The notes: generated by a model from the letters alone, not told the origin. 64,000 bases of DNA from Streptomyces diastatochromogenes (GCF_002242805.1 NZ_MCGQ01000004.1:96443-160442); one strand, 5' to 3'. Numbered from the stretch's first letter, positions 26,744 through 35,984 are shown. Numbers and translations: made by a program.

Positions 26744-27721
26744 ATGGGCGCCTACGACACCGAGATCGACGTGCTCGCCGCCGTGGCGCGGGCCGCGCTG
26801 GTGCGGGAGATCGACGCCGAGGGGGTCTGGGACGAGGACCAGGTGTGGCGGGAGGCGTTCGCGGAGGTCCCCCGGCACCTGTTCGTGCCGTACTACTACG
26901 TCGGCGTCAGAGGCGGCTACGAGCGCCGCTGGCGCGAGAGCCCGGACCCCGAGGAGCGCAAGCGCTGGGTGTCCGGCGCCTACGCCGACACCCCGCTGGC
27001 CACCCGGCTGCGCGACGGCGAGCTGATCTCCTCCGCCAGCCAGCCCTCGCTGATGGCGAAGATGCTGGTCGCCCTGCGGGTCGAGGACGGCAACCGGGTC
27101 CTGGAGGTGGGCGCGGGCACCGGCTACAACGCGGCCCTGCTCGCCCACCGGCTCGGCGACGACGACCTCGTCACCACCATCGACCTGGAGCCGGAGATCA
27201 CCGAGTCGGCCCGGCAGCACCTGGCCCTGGCCGGGTACCACCCGGTGGTCGTCACCGGCGACGGCGCGCGCGGGGTGCCCGAACGGGCCCCCTTCGACCG
27301 GATCATCGCCACCTGCACGCTGCCCACGGTGCCGCGCGCCTGGCTCGACCAGTGCGGCCCCGGCGCCCGCGTCCTGACCCCGTTCGCGACCGGACTGCTC
27401 GCCCTCGCCGTCACCGACCCCGGGCACGCCGAGGGCCGTTTCCTGTCCACGCCCGCCTACTTCGTGCCCCTGCGGGGCACGGGCCGGGCGGAACCCGGGG
27501 CGGTGTCCCTGCACGGGCTGCCGCGCCCGGCCCGCGAGCACGAGCTGTTCCGCTTCCTGCTCGCCCTGACCCACGGCGCCTTCGACCCCCAGGACGCCTA
27601 CGCCCTGTGGGAGCGCGAGGGCAGACCGCACCGCGCCCGGTACGGCGTCACGGTCAGCGGCGAACGCGTCTGGGCATGGCTGGACGACCCGGAGGGGCCG
27701 TACACCTGGCCCCTCCCCTAG
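26744..27721 (+). CDS. PCMT-type SAM-dependent methyltransferase
   Basis: 325 aa. It has the isoaspartate O-methyltransferase motif SSASQPSLMAKM, the SAM-binding VLEVGAGTGYNAALLA and the post-motif FDRIIATCTLP. It is longer than classical Pcm (about 210 aa), with an extra C-terminal region of about 110 residues, so its target may be a peptide or protein other than generic isoaspartate. ATG 26744 may be leaderless: TACTGT lies about 10 nt upstream and no Shine-Dalgarno is evident. It ends 16 bp from the convergent FHA gene. Confidence 0.82.
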   Translation: MGAYDTEIDVLAAVARAALVREIDAEGVWDEDQVWREAFAEVPRHLFVPYYYVGVRGGYERRWRESPDPEERKRWVSGAYADTPLATRLRDGELISSASQPSLMAKMLVALRVEDGNRVLEVGAGTGYNAALLAHRLGDDDLVTTIDLEPEITESARQHLALAGYHPVVVTGDGARGVPERAPFDRIIATCTLPTVPRAWLDQCGPGARVLTPFATGLLALAVTDPGHAEGRFLSTPAYFVPLRGTGRAEPGAVSLHGLPRPAREHELFRFLLALTHGAFDPQDAYALWEREGRPHRARYGVTVSGERVWAWLDDPEGPYTWPLP

Positions 27722-27737
27722 TCGTCGTCCGTGTTGT

Positions 27738-29369
27738 TCAGCCCCTGCGGACGGTGATCGTCGTCCAGGCGCCCACGTGCACCCGGTCGCCGTCCTGCAG
27801 CGGCACCGGCACGAACGGCTGGATCGGTTCGTCCGAGCCGTTGACCGTGGTGCCGTTCGTCGAGTTCTGGTCGACGATCGCCCAGCTGCCGTCCGGCTGC
27901 TGGACCAGCACCGCGTGCTGGTGCGAGACGCCCGGGTCCTCCGGCGGCACCGACAGGTCGATGTCGGGGGTGTCGCCGGTGGAGTGCCGGCGGCGGCCGA
28001 TGGTGACCTGGTTGCCGGTGAGCATGCGCTGCTGCTCGGGCGAGTACGCGGGCAGGTTGAGACCCGTGGCCTCGGGCCCCGAGCGGTGCATCATCGCCAT
28101 GAAGTACTCGCGGTCCGGGCCGATGGTCGCCGTCCACGTCGTCGGACCCTGCGGTGCCGGCGGGAACCCCAGACCGGGCGGGGCCTGGGTGGCGCCGGGC
28201 GGCGGGTAGCCGTAGCCGCCCTGTCCACCGCCGGGGACGCCGGGACCACCAGGGCTTCCGGCCGACGGCGGGGAGATCACCCAGTCGTCCTCACCGCCGC
28301 CGAAGGCCGGACCGCCGGTCGGGGGCCGGCCGGTCTCCCGCGGGAACGCGGGCGGCGCGGGCGGGCCGGACTGCTGGAAGGCCTGCGGCGCACCGCCGGG
28401 ACCGGCGGGCGGGGTCGGCCCGGGCGGCGGCGGAACCGGACGGGAGGGGTCGCCACCGAAGCCGGAGGGGCCGGGCGCACCGGGACCACCGGGGCCGCCG
28501 GGACCAGAGGGTTCACGGCCGAAGGGCGGAGGGCCGGAGGGGCCGCCGGGCCCACCGGGGTTCTGCCCCGGGCCACCACCGAAGCCGGACGGGCCACCGG
28601 GACCACCCTGGCCCTGCCCCGGACCGCCGCCGAAGCCCGAGGGACCACCGGGGCCACCCTGACCCTGAGCGCCGCCGAAGCCGGAAGGACCGCCGGGTCC
28701 ACCCTGGCCCTGCCCCGGGCCACCACCGAAACCGGACGGACCGCCGGGCCCGCCGGGGCCACCCTGACCCTGAGCACCGCCGAAGCCGGAAGGACCGCCG
28801 GGTCCACCCTGGCCCTGCCCCGGACCGCCGCCGAAGCTCGGCGGAGGGCCGGAGGGACGCTGGTTGCCGCCGAAGCCGCCCGGGCCGCCCGAGGTGGGCG
28901 GCGGGCCGGGCGGGGTGCGCTCGCCGGCGAACGGCGTCGGGCCGGAGGGCTCGCTGCCGAAGGACGGGATCGGCTCGGCGGGCCGGTTCACCTGCGAGGG
29001 CCGCGAGCCCTGGTACTCGTACGAGTCACCGCCGCCGTACGTGGAGCTGGGCGGCTGGAAGCGCGGCTGGGCCGGGCGCGGGGCGGCCGGGGTGTAGGAG
29101 GTGGCCGTGTTGGTCAGGAAGTTCCACCGGCACTCCTCGCAGAAGGGCGCGCCGCCCTCGCGGGGCGTACGGCACTGCGGGCACAGCTCCGGCTCGGGCG
29201 CGCCCTGCGGGCGGCCGCCGGCCTGGGTGCCCTGCGGGGGCGGGAAGCCGTAGCCACCGGCGGCCGGGGGCGGTGGTGGGGGCGGAGGTACGGCACCGGC
29301 CATGCGGTGACCGCAGACCTCGCACCAGTCGTCGGAACCCGACTGGTGTCCGTTCGGGCAGGTCGGCAT
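27738..29369 (-). CDS. FHA-domain protein with N-terminal zinc ribbons and Gly/Pro-rich spacer
   Basis: 543 aa. The N-terminus is a zinc ribbon (CPNGH then CEVC), with a second near residues 55-75 (CPQC then CEEC). About residues 80-430 are a Gly/Pro/Gln spacer with repeats of GPGGPSGFGG and GQGQGG. The C-terminal 100 residues form an FHA domain: VTIGRRRHSTGD, DPGVSHQHAVLV and NSTNGTTVNG supply the phosphothreonine-binding loops. It is the last gene of the pknG run, so it probably reads phosphorylation set by PknG and erased by the PP2C enzyme, like OdhI/GarA. That role is inferred. Confidence 0.88.
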   Translation of the reverse strand: MPTCPNGHQSGSDDWCEVCGHRMAGAVPPPPPPPPAAGGYGFPPPQGTQAGGRPQGAPEPELCPQCRTPREGGAPFCEECRWNFLTNTATSYTPAAPRPAQPRFQPPSSTYGGGDSYEYQGSRPSQVNRPAEPIPSFGSEPSGPTPFAGERTPPGPPPTSGGPGGFGGNQRPSGPPPSFGGGPGQGQGGPGGPSGFGGAQGQGGPGGPGGPSGFGGGPGQGQGGPGGPSGFGGAQGQGGPGGPSGFGGGPGQGQGGPGGPSGFGGGPGQNPGGPGGPSGPPPFGREPSGPGGPGGPGAPGPSGFGGDPSRPVPPPPGPTPPAGPGGAPQAFQQSGPPAPPAFPRETGRPPTGGPAFGGGEDDWVISPPSAGSPGGPGVPGGGQGGYGYPPPGATQAPPGLGFPPAPQGPTTWTATIGPDREYFMAMMHRSGPEATGLNLPAYSPEQQRMLTGNQVTIGRRRHSTGDTPDIDLSVPPEDPGVSHQHAVLVQQPDGSWAIVDQNSTNGTTVNGSDEPIQPFVPVPLQDGDRVHVGAWTTITVRRG

Positions 29370-29419
29370 GTCGGCGCTTCCCCCTCTCCTTCAGGGTCCT
29401 ACTCAGTACGGCTGAGTCA

Positions 29420-30763
29420 CTACTTCTTTACACGAACAGTCTTTGTGGACCGGGTCTCGAGAGTCATCTCGTCGGCCTCCGCGACCTTCGCCTTCAGTCG
29501 CACAGTACCTGTCGCCGCGTCGACCACGTCCACCACCTTCGCAAGCAGTTTCGCAGTATCGGCGTTCCCGGAGGCACTGGCGAGCTGAACAGCGCGACCC
29601 AGTTTGGCCGTTGCTCCATCGAAATCGCCCGCTTTGCGAAGATCGAGCCCTTGCTGGATGGCTTGTGCCAGTTCGGCCTGCCCGGTGTAGTGGGCGACTT
29701 GGGGGTTGATCGAGGTCGAGGCCGTCATGTCGTCGGTCCACACGGCCCGTACGAGCCCCTGCGCGCCGAGGTTCTGCACCGATCCGTCCGCCTGCGGGAT
29801 GACCAGCGACACCCGGGCGGCGAGCATCTCCTGGCCGAGACCGGCCGCCGCGACCTCGACGCACAGGTGGTAGTCACGGGACTCGTCGCCCCAGGACCCG
29901 GTGGGATAGTCCCCGGCCCGCGGCCCGGCCTCCGTGCGCCGACCGGTCAACTCCTCGACCGTGGGCGCGACTTGCTTGACGAATCTGATGGTCGTACCGA
30001 CCGGGGTCCACACCCGGAGGGCGACGTCGGCGACCTCCTTGCCCATCGCCGTCTCCATCATCCGCGTGAAGTCGGCGGCCAGGCCCGCCGGGTCGGCGAC
30101 GATGTCGGCGGTGCCGAGCAGCGCGGAGGCGATGCCTGTGACTTCTTTCACTTCCCAGTCGGTGCCCACGCCGCGCGCGTCACAGGTGAACCGCCCGGCA
30201 CATTCGTTCAGCGCGGCCCGGAGGTCCTCCGGCGATTCGTGCTCGTTGCGTCCGTCGGTGAGCAGGATGCCGTGCCGGATGGCCACGTCCGCCGAGGACA
30301 GCAGCCGGTCGGCCAGTCGCAGCCAGGTGCCGATGGCGGTGCCGCCGCCCGCGCTGAGCCGGCGCAGCGCCTGCTTGGCCTGCTCGCGGGTGCTGGCGTC
30401 GGCGACCGCGAGCCGTCCGCCGCCGGGGTACACCTCCTTGGCGACGTGCGTGCCGCCGATCACCGCGAAGTGGGTGCCGTCGCGCAGGGTGTCGATCGCG
30501 GCGGCCGTGGCGTCCCGGGCGTTGCGCATCTTGGTCGGCGGGTAGTCCATGGAGCCCGAGCAGTCGACCATGATCGCCACCGCGGCGGAGGGTCCGTGGC
30601 CCGGTGTGTACAGGGGCGCGGCGACCGCGCTCCCGATCGTGCCGCCCCCCGTCGCCGTCACCGTGACGATGGCGTTGACCTCACGGCCGCCCTCGGGCAG
30701 GTACTCGTTCTGGTAGACGTCGACCGAGAACTGCGGCACGTGCGACTTCGCGAAATTGGCCAT
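29420..30763 (-). CDS. von Willebrand factor A-domain protein
   Basis: 447-aa cytoplasmic protein without signal peptide. The VWA domain carries a complete MIDAS: Asp67-x-Ser69-x-Ser71 in IMVDCSGSMD, a Thr in GGGTAIGTWL and the later LLTDGRNEHESPE Asp. The C-terminal third has a helical stretch (QGLDLRKAGDFDGATAKLGRAVQL) resembling one TPR-like unit. It sits between the PP2C and FHA genes on the same strand and may act as a metal-dependent scaffold. ATG 30763 is the first residue of MANFAKSHVPQF. Confidence 0.88.
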   Translation of the reverse strand: MANFAKSHVPQFSVDVYQNEYLPEGGREVNAIVTVTATGGGTIGSAVAAPLYTPGHGPSAAVAIMVDCSGSMDYPPTKMRNARDATAAAIDTLRDGTHFAVIGGTHVAKEVYPGGGRLAVADASTREQAKQALRRLSAGGGTAIGTWLRLADRLLSSADVAIRHGILLTDGRNEHESPEDLRAALNECAGRFTCDARGVGTDWEVKEVTGIASALLGTADIVADPAGLAADFTRMMETAMGKEVADVALRVWTPVGTTIRFVKQVAPTVEELTGRRTEAGPRAGDYPTGSWGDESRDYHLCVEVAAAGLGQEMLAARVSLVIPQADGSVQNLGAQGLVRAVWTDDMTASTSINPQVAHYTGQAELAQAIQQGLDLRKAGDFDGATAKLGRAVQLASASGNADTAKLLAKVVDVVDAATGTVRLKAKVAEADEMTLETRSTKTVRVKK

Positions 30764-30815
30764 GTTTGTCTAGATCCCCCTCGGACACCCCGCCGAAGCG
30801 AGGCACATGCGTGTG

Positions 30816-30841
30816 GACGGACCGGTCCCCTCCGGTCCGTC
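30816..30841. terminator. perfect 10-bp hairpin inside the pknG run
   Basis: GACGGACCGG and CCGGTCCGTC pair around a 6-nt loop in the 102-bp gap between the PP2C and VWA genes. There is no T tract on the minus strand, so it is more likely an attenuator or RNA-processing site than a full stop. Confidence 0.5.
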
Positions 30842-30865
30842 GAGGCTTCCCCGTTTTCTACGGCC

Positions 30866-32173
30866 TCAGGCCGATCCTGCCCCCTGCGGCGGCGCGGGGA
30901 ACGGCACGACGGCCACTGTTACGTTGTCGTGGCCCCCGCCGTCCAGGGCGTGGCCGACCAGAACCCGGGCGCTGTGCAGCGGCCGCTCGGCCGCGTCTGC
31001 CGGGACCACCTCGGACATCTCCTCGGCCGTCTCCGCGTAGTTCCACAGGCCGTCGGTGCACACCACCACGACACCGGGCCGGTCCGGCTTGAAGGAGGCG
31101 GTGTGCGGCTCCAGTTCGTAGGCGTCCGCGCCGAGCCAGCCGGTGATCGCGTGGGCGCGCTCGTCGGCGTACGCCTCCGCCTCGTTCATCAGGCCGGCCG
31201 CGACCATCTGCGCCGCCCAGGAGTCGTCCTCGGTGAGCCGGGCCGCGGGCGCGCCGCGGTCGGCCGGCACCCAGTAGGCGCGGCTGTCGCCGACCCAGCC
31301 GACCACCAGCAGCCCGGAGGTGACGACCGCGCCGACGATGGTGCAGGCCGGGGCGTTCTGGTGCGGGGCGTGCTCGCGGGCCGAAGCGGGCTCCTCGGCG
31401 AGCGCGTTGACGGCCTGGGCGGCGGCCACGATCGCCTCGTGCATCGCCTGCTGCGGGTGGGTCCCGCGCGGCAGGGCGGCCAGCAGGGTGTCACCGGCCG
31501 CCTGCGCGGCGGCCGCGGAGGCCTCGTCGGGGCGGGTCGCCGAGGACACGCCGTCGCAGACGATCGCCAGGGTGGCGGGCGAGCCGTCGGGCAGCGCGGT
31601 GTGGTCGACGGTGAAGGCGTCCTCGTTGCGGTGGTGGCGCAGGCCGCGGTCGCTGACCGCGGCGACCGGGCCCGACTCCCGCTCCATGTGGTCGCGTTCA
31701 CGGGGCTGGGCGTGCCCGCAGTTCTCGCAGTAGCCGTCACTGTCCACCTGGCCCGCCCGGCAGGCCACACAGACCGGCTGGGGCTCCTCCGGCACGGCGG
31801 GGGCCGCCGCGCGCGGGTCCGGGGCCTGCAGCGGGTACTCGTCGGGCTCCGGGGGCCGGTCGAAGCGGACGCCGGGCGCGGCCGGCTCCTGGGCGTGCAG
31901 GGACTTGCCGCCCGAGTCGGTGCCGGGCAGATCGGCCGGCAGAAGCACCTCGCCCGGGGTGCTGCCGGAGCCGGCCGGCTCGGGGGCGGGCCAGTCCACG
32001 CCGTCTTCGGGCGCGGCGGAGCCGGCCATGGTGAGCGTCGGATGGTCCTGCGGCGGCACGGGCACGACGGAGAGGTCGTATCCGCACGCGCCGCAGAAGA
32101 GGTCACCCGACTCGAGCGGCTCCGTGCAGCTCGGGCACTTCGACAGTGCGGCCTGCTGGGGCATCTGCGACAT
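30866..32173 (-). CDS. PP2C-family Ser/Thr phosphatase with two N-terminal zinc ribbons
   Basis: 435 aa. Cys13/16/27/30 form one ribbon and CVAC with CENC near 135-152 a second. The PP2C domain has the full metal set: RNEDAF, VCDGVSSA, GWVGDSRAYW, CTDGLWNYAE and GGHDNVTVAV. It should dephosphorylate targets of the PknG kinase encoded immediately upstream. The kinase stop and this ATG (32173) are 3 nt apart; a TTG at 32176 is an alternative start. Expected metal is Mn2+ or Mg2+. Confidence 0.9.
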   Translation of the reverse strand: MSQMPQQAALSKCPSCTEPLESGDLFCGACGYDLSVVPVPPQDHPTLTMAGSAAPEDGVDWPAPEPAGSGSTPGEVLLPADLPGTDSGGKSLHAQEPAAPGVRFDRPPEPDEYPLQAPDPRAAAPAVPEEPQPVCVACRAGQVDSDGYCENCGHAQPRERDHMERESGPVAAVSDRGLRHHRNEDAFTVDHTALPDGSPATLAIVCDGVSSATRPDEASAAAAQAAGDTLLAALPRGTHPQQAMHEAIVAAAQAVNALAEEPASAREHAPHQNAPACTIVGAVVTSGLLVVGWVGDSRAYWVPADRGAPAARLTEDDSWAAQMVAAGLMNEAEAYADERAHAITGWLGADAYELEPHTASFKPDRPGVVVVCTDGLWNYAETAEEMSEVVPADAAERPLHSARVLVGHALDGGGHDNVTVAVVPFPAPPQGAGSA

Positions 32174-32176
32174 CAA

Positions 32177-34645
32177 CTACACCCACGTCCGGGGGCGGTA
32201 ACGGTTGGCCCGTTCCACCAGTTCGATCCTCTCCTCGCCGCCGGTCGCCAGCCGGGCCAGCGTGCGGTACGCGCGCTCCAGTCCGAAGCGGAGGCCCCGC
32301 TCGTCCAGACCGCTGCCGAGCAGCACCCGTCCGCCGACGGCGGGTTGGGCGGTGCCCTCGCCTGTGGAGAGTATCCAGTCCAGCGCGCTGCCGAGGACTT
32401 CGGCCGACAACTGCTCGCGCCGGGCCGGATCCAGACCGTACGCGTCCAGCGCCTCGACCTGCCCGGCGGCGGCCGTCAGATCGTCCAGGAACGGTACGTC
32501 GGCGGCGGTCGCCGTGCGTTGTCTGAGCCGGGCCCGGACCGCGGCGACCCGGGCGGCCGTGTAGTGGATGGAGGACTCCGGCACCGACTCCAGGGTCCGT
32601 ACGGCACCGCGCCGGTCCCCGGCCGCGAGCTGCACCCGGGCCAGCCCGAAGGCCGTGCTGACGAAGCTCGGGTCGGTCGCCCATACCAGGCCGTAGTACT
32701 CGGCCGCGTTGTCCAGCTGGCCGAGCACCTCCGCGCACAGGCCGAGCGCCAGCTTGGGCGCGGCCTCGCCGGGGAAGGCGTCGTAGATCGCGTCGAAGGA
32801 CAGCGCCGCGCCCTCGAAGTCACCGGTGACCAGGGCGGCCACGCCCCGGTACCACACCACCCGCCAGTCGTCGGGCCGTTCCTCGTCCAGCTTGGCCAGC
32901 GCCATCAGCGCGGCCTGGTGGTCGCCGCTCTCCAGCCGGGCCCGGACCTGCCGCAGCCGGGTCTCGACGGTCGCCACCGGCGCCGCGTCCAGCGCGCTGA
33001 TCAGCTCGGCCGGCGCGGACGCCATCAGGCCCGCCAGGAAACCGGCGTTGGGGTCGCCCGGGTCGACCAGCGGGACGGGCAGGGCGAGGGCGGCGGCGGG
33101 GGTGTCGACCGGCTTGACGATCGCCGCCGGGGGCAGCGCGGGGACGGGCTGGGCGCTGCGCACCTGCCGCGCCCCGAGCCGTGACACGTCCCCGTCCAGC
33201 TTGGGGAACAACTCCGCGTCCGTGACCTTCACTTCGGGCCCCAGCAACGTCGACAGCGCGGGCCGGGCCTGCCCCGTCTGCAGCGAGACGACCTCGCGCA
33301 GGACCCCGGTCAGCTGCTCGGCCATCTCCTGCGCGGAGGCGAACCGGCGGGCCGGGTCGGGGTCGGTGGCGCGGACCAGGAGCCGGTAGAAGGACTCGTA
33401 GCGGCGGAAGACCTCGATGTGGTCCGGGTCGGGCAGGGAGTCCACGAAGACGTTCGTGTAGCCCTGGAAGTCGAAGGTGAGCACCGCGAGGGTACGGCCC
33501 ACCGTGTACAGGTCGCTCGCCACCGACGGGCCGACCTCGGCGACCTCGGGCGCCTGGTAGCCCACCGTGCCGTAGATCGCCGACTCGTCGTCGTCCATGC
33601 GGCGCACGGCGCCCATGTCGATCAGCTTGAGCTGGTCCTCGGTCTGGATGGCGTTGTCGACCTTGAAGTCGCAGTACAGCAGATTGCGGCTGTGCAGATG
33701 GCCGAGCGCCTCAAGCGCCTCGATGCCGTACGCGCAGGCCTGCTCCACCGGCAGCGGATCGCGCCGGCCGTCCGGTGTGCGGCGGGCGTTGGCGATCTCC
33801 TTCAGCGACTTGCCGCCGACGTACTCCATGACGATGTAGCCGTCGAGGGAGCCGGTGCGCTGGTCGAGGTGCTCGACGAAGTTGTAGATCCGCACGATGT
33901 TGGCGTGCTCGATCTCCGCGAGGAACCGCCGCTCGGAGATCGCGGCCTCCATCGCGTCCTGGTCGCCGGTGTCCAGCAGGCCCTTGAGCACCACCCACCG
34001 GTCGGACACCGCCCGGTCCACGGCGAGGTAGATCCAGCCCAGGCCGCCGTGCGCGAGGCAGCCCGCGACCTCGTACTGGCCGTGCACGACGTCCCCGGCC
34101 TTCAGCTTCGGCACGAAGGAGTACGGGTGCCCGCACTTGGTGCAGAACCCCTCGGTGCGCCCCGGCCGGTCACCGCGCGCCCGGCCCACGGGAGCCCCGC
34201 AGTCGGACCGCGAGCAGAACCGCTTCCGCTCGGGCACCTCCGGGTTCTCCAGCACCATCGCGCGCGGGTCGGGCCGCGGCACCTGCGGCACCGAGACAAG
34301 CCCCGCGCCCAGCCGCCCCCGCGTGGACGTGCCCGAGGCGGAGCCGGAGCTGCGCACGGACACCGAGCGGCCGGTGGACTTGCCCGACAGGGAGCGCGAG
34401 AGCCGCCCGGACACCGAGCGCCGCGATCGGGACGACTGCGACGACGTACGCGCGCTGCGGGAACTGCCGCTGCTCGCCGAGCCCTTGCCGCCGCTGGTGA
34501 TCCCGGTGGGCGGCGAGCCGACCAGGCCGCTCGACGAGACGACGGGGGCGAGCCCGCAGGTGTCGCAGTACAGCTCACCGCCGCCGACGTCCTCGTACGT
34601 CCCCTCGCAGCCCGGCCGCTGACAGCTCTGCTGTGCCTGGCTCAC
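32177..34645 (-). CDS. pknG: PknG-type Ser/Thr protein kinase with zinc ribbons and TPR domain
   Basis: 822 aa. Cys8/13/27/30 and Cys144/149/168/171 form two CxxC-type metal sites flanking a Ser/Arg-rich linker (about 40-110), as in the rubredoxin-like head of PknG. The kinase domain (about 185-430) has AHGGLGWIYLAVD, VVLKGLL, YCDFKVDNAI in place of the usual HRD motif, LIDMGAV in place of DFG, and APEV. The C-terminal half is TPR-like. GTG 34645 is fixed by a GTGA overlap with the upstream gene and GGGGGAG. In mycobacteria and corynebacteria PknG phosphorylates the FHA protein OdhI/GarA to control 2-oxoglutarate dehydrogenase. Confidence 0.93.
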   Translation of the reverse strand: MSQAQQSCQRPGCEGTYEDVGGGELYCDTCGLAPVVSSSGLVGSPPTGITSGGKGSASSGSSRSARTSSQSSRSRRSVSGRLSRSLSGKSTGRSVSVRSSGSASGTSTRGRLGAGLVSVPQVPRPDPRAMVLENPEVPERKRFCSRSDCGAPVGRARGDRPGRTEGFCTKCGHPYSFVPKLKAGDVVHGQYEVAGCLAHGGLGWIYLAVDRAVSDRWVVLKGLLDTGDQDAMEAAISERRFLAEIEHANIVRIYNFVEHLDQRTGSLDGYIVMEYVGGKSLKEIANARRTPDGRRDPLPVEQACAYGIEALEALGHLHSRNLLYCDFKVDNAIQTEDQLKLIDMGAVRRMDDDESAIYGTVGYQAPEVAEVGPSVASDLYTVGRTLAVLTFDFQGYTNVFVDSLPDPDHIEVFRRYESFYRLLVRATDPDPARRFASAQEMAEQLTGVLREVVSLQTGQARPALSTLLGPEVKVTDAELFPKLDGDVSRLGARQVRSAQPVPALPPAAIVKPVDTPAAALALPVPLVDPGDPNAGFLAGLMASAPAELISALDAAPVATVETRLRQVRARLESGDHQAALMALAKLDEERPDDWRVVWYRGVAALVTGDFEGAALSFDAIYDAFPGEAAPKLALGLCAEVLGQLDNAAEYYGLVWATDPSFVSTAFGLARVQLAAGDRRGAVRTLESVPESSIHYTAARVAAVRARLRQRTATAADVPFLDDLTAAAGQVEALDAYGLDPARREQLSAEVLGSALDWILSTGEGTAQPAVGGRVLLGSGLDERGLRFGLERAYRTLARLATGGEERIELVERANRYRPRTWV

Positions 34646-35934
34646 GCGTGCTCCCCCTTCCGGTCCTCGGGCCCGTGCTGCTCGGGCACGCGCGGTGCGC
34701 CGAACTGTTCGGCCGCCGCCTGCTGGTAGCGCAGCACGGCCTGTTCGGCCACCCGCAGGTCGCAGGGCGCGCTCCACAGCATGCGCCGGGCGGCGTCGTA
34801 CCGCTCCATCAGCAGCGGGTCCTCGGCCAGCCCGTGCCGGGCGACCTTCGCCTTGTACGCGTCCAGGCGGCCGCGCAGCTCGGCGCGGACCGCGAGCGGT
34901 GCGGTGACCGCCGTCAACGACTCACGGGCGCGCAGCAGTTCGTCCTCGGCCTTCTGCTCCAGGGACTCCAGGAGCGGGGAGAGCCGGTGCCACTGCGCAT
35001 GCCGCCGGTACTCGGCCGCGGTCGCCAGCTGTTCCTGCAGCACGGTCGGCGGCCCGCTGACGACGGGCACCTCGGTCGCGGCGATCTTGGCGAGCACCTC
35101 ACCGCGCGCGGTGCGCGCCTCGGCGAGGGTGCGGTCCGCGCGGGAGAGCACGTCCCGCAGCCGGATCAGCCGCGCCTCGGCATCCTGGCGCACCGTCAGC
35201 ACGGCGTCGATCTCGCGCCGTACGTCCTCCAGGGCGCGCGCCTCACGGTCGTACACCGTGGTGTCCGGGCGGCCGCCGCCGGGCGCCGAACTGCCCTCCG
35301 CCGGCACCCAGAAGGCCAGCGGATCCGAGACCACGTCCTCGCGCAGCTTGGTCAGCGTGCGGGTGATGCGCTCCAGGTCGTCGCCGGCCGGGTGCTCGCC
35401 GGGGCGCACGCCGACGGAGTGCGCGAGCTTGCGGGTGCGCTGCAGTTCCGCGGCGAGTAAATCGATCCGGGCGGGCAGCGCCGACCAGACCGCGTCGGCG
35501 GTGACGACCAGATCCAGCGAGGACGCGTACAGCTCGTTCATCCGGTCGACCAGGGTGCCGAGCGAGAAGCTCTCGCTGAGCTTGCCGGTGCCGCCCGGGA
35601 CCGTGACGCCCTCGCCGCGCAGCAGTTCGGTCAGCTCCACCAGGTCCTCGCGGCTGGACCAGCGGCGCCGGGAGCGGATCTCCCGGGCGGAGCGCAGCGC
35701 GGCCGTGTAGGCGTCGAAGTACGCCCACAGCAGGGTGATCGACGCCTCCGTGGCCGCCCAGCGTTCCCTGGTGACGCCGGTCAGTTCGGCGCCTTCGAGG
35801 AGTCTGCGGCCCGCGTGGTCCTGGAGGGCGAGCAGCGAGGTCTCGATCGCCTCATGCTCCGCGCCGAGCCGCGCCAGCGCACGGTCCACCTCGTCCCGGT
35901 CCATCACCGGCCCGGCGGGGTCCGTGACGCCCAT
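34642..35934 (-). CDS. coiled-coil hypothetical protein between glnH and pknG
   Basis: 430-aa soluble, strongly helical protein rich in Glu, Arg, Leu and Ala, with long heptad-like stretches such as EARLIRLRDVLSRADRTLAE and SLEQKAEDELLRARE. No signal peptide or membrane helix is seen. Its stop overlaps the pknG start (GTGA), which strongly suggests a stoichiometric or regulatory partner of the kinase. I do not recognise a named family. It is not part of the three-gene glnX-glnH-pknG set known from corynebacteria. Confidence 0.85.
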   Translation of the reverse strand: MGVTDPAGPVMDRDEVDRALARLGAEHEAIETSLLALQDHAGRRLLEGAELTGVTRERWAATEASITLLWAYFDAYTAALRSAREIRSRRRWSSREDLVELTELLRGEGVTVPGGTGKLSESFSLGTLVDRMNELYASSLDLVVTADAVWSALPARIDLLAAELQRTRKLAHSVGVRPGEHPAGDDLERITRTLTKLREDVVSDPLAFWVPAEGSSAPGGGRPDTTVYDREARALEDVRREIDAVLTVRQDAEARLIRLRDVLSRADRTLAEARTARGEVLAKIAATEVPVVSGPPTVLQEQLATAAEYRRHAQWHRLSPLLESLEQKAEDELLRARESLTAVTAPLAVRAELRGRLDAYKAKVARHGLAEDPLLMERYDAARRMLWSAPCDLRVAEQAVLRYQQAAAEQFGAPRVPEQHGPEDRKGEHA

Positions 35935-35984
35935 CGATCACCTCTCGCTGCTGTGTGGTTGGCCTGGATGGTTGGTGGGTGGGG

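Noticed and set aside
28154..33184. Open frame of about 1,676 codons on the plus strand across the FHA, VWA, PP2C and pknG genes
   Set aside because: It is antisense to four genes with clear domains, is Arg/Gly/Ala-rich in shadow-frame fashion and has no ribosome site or recognisable domain.
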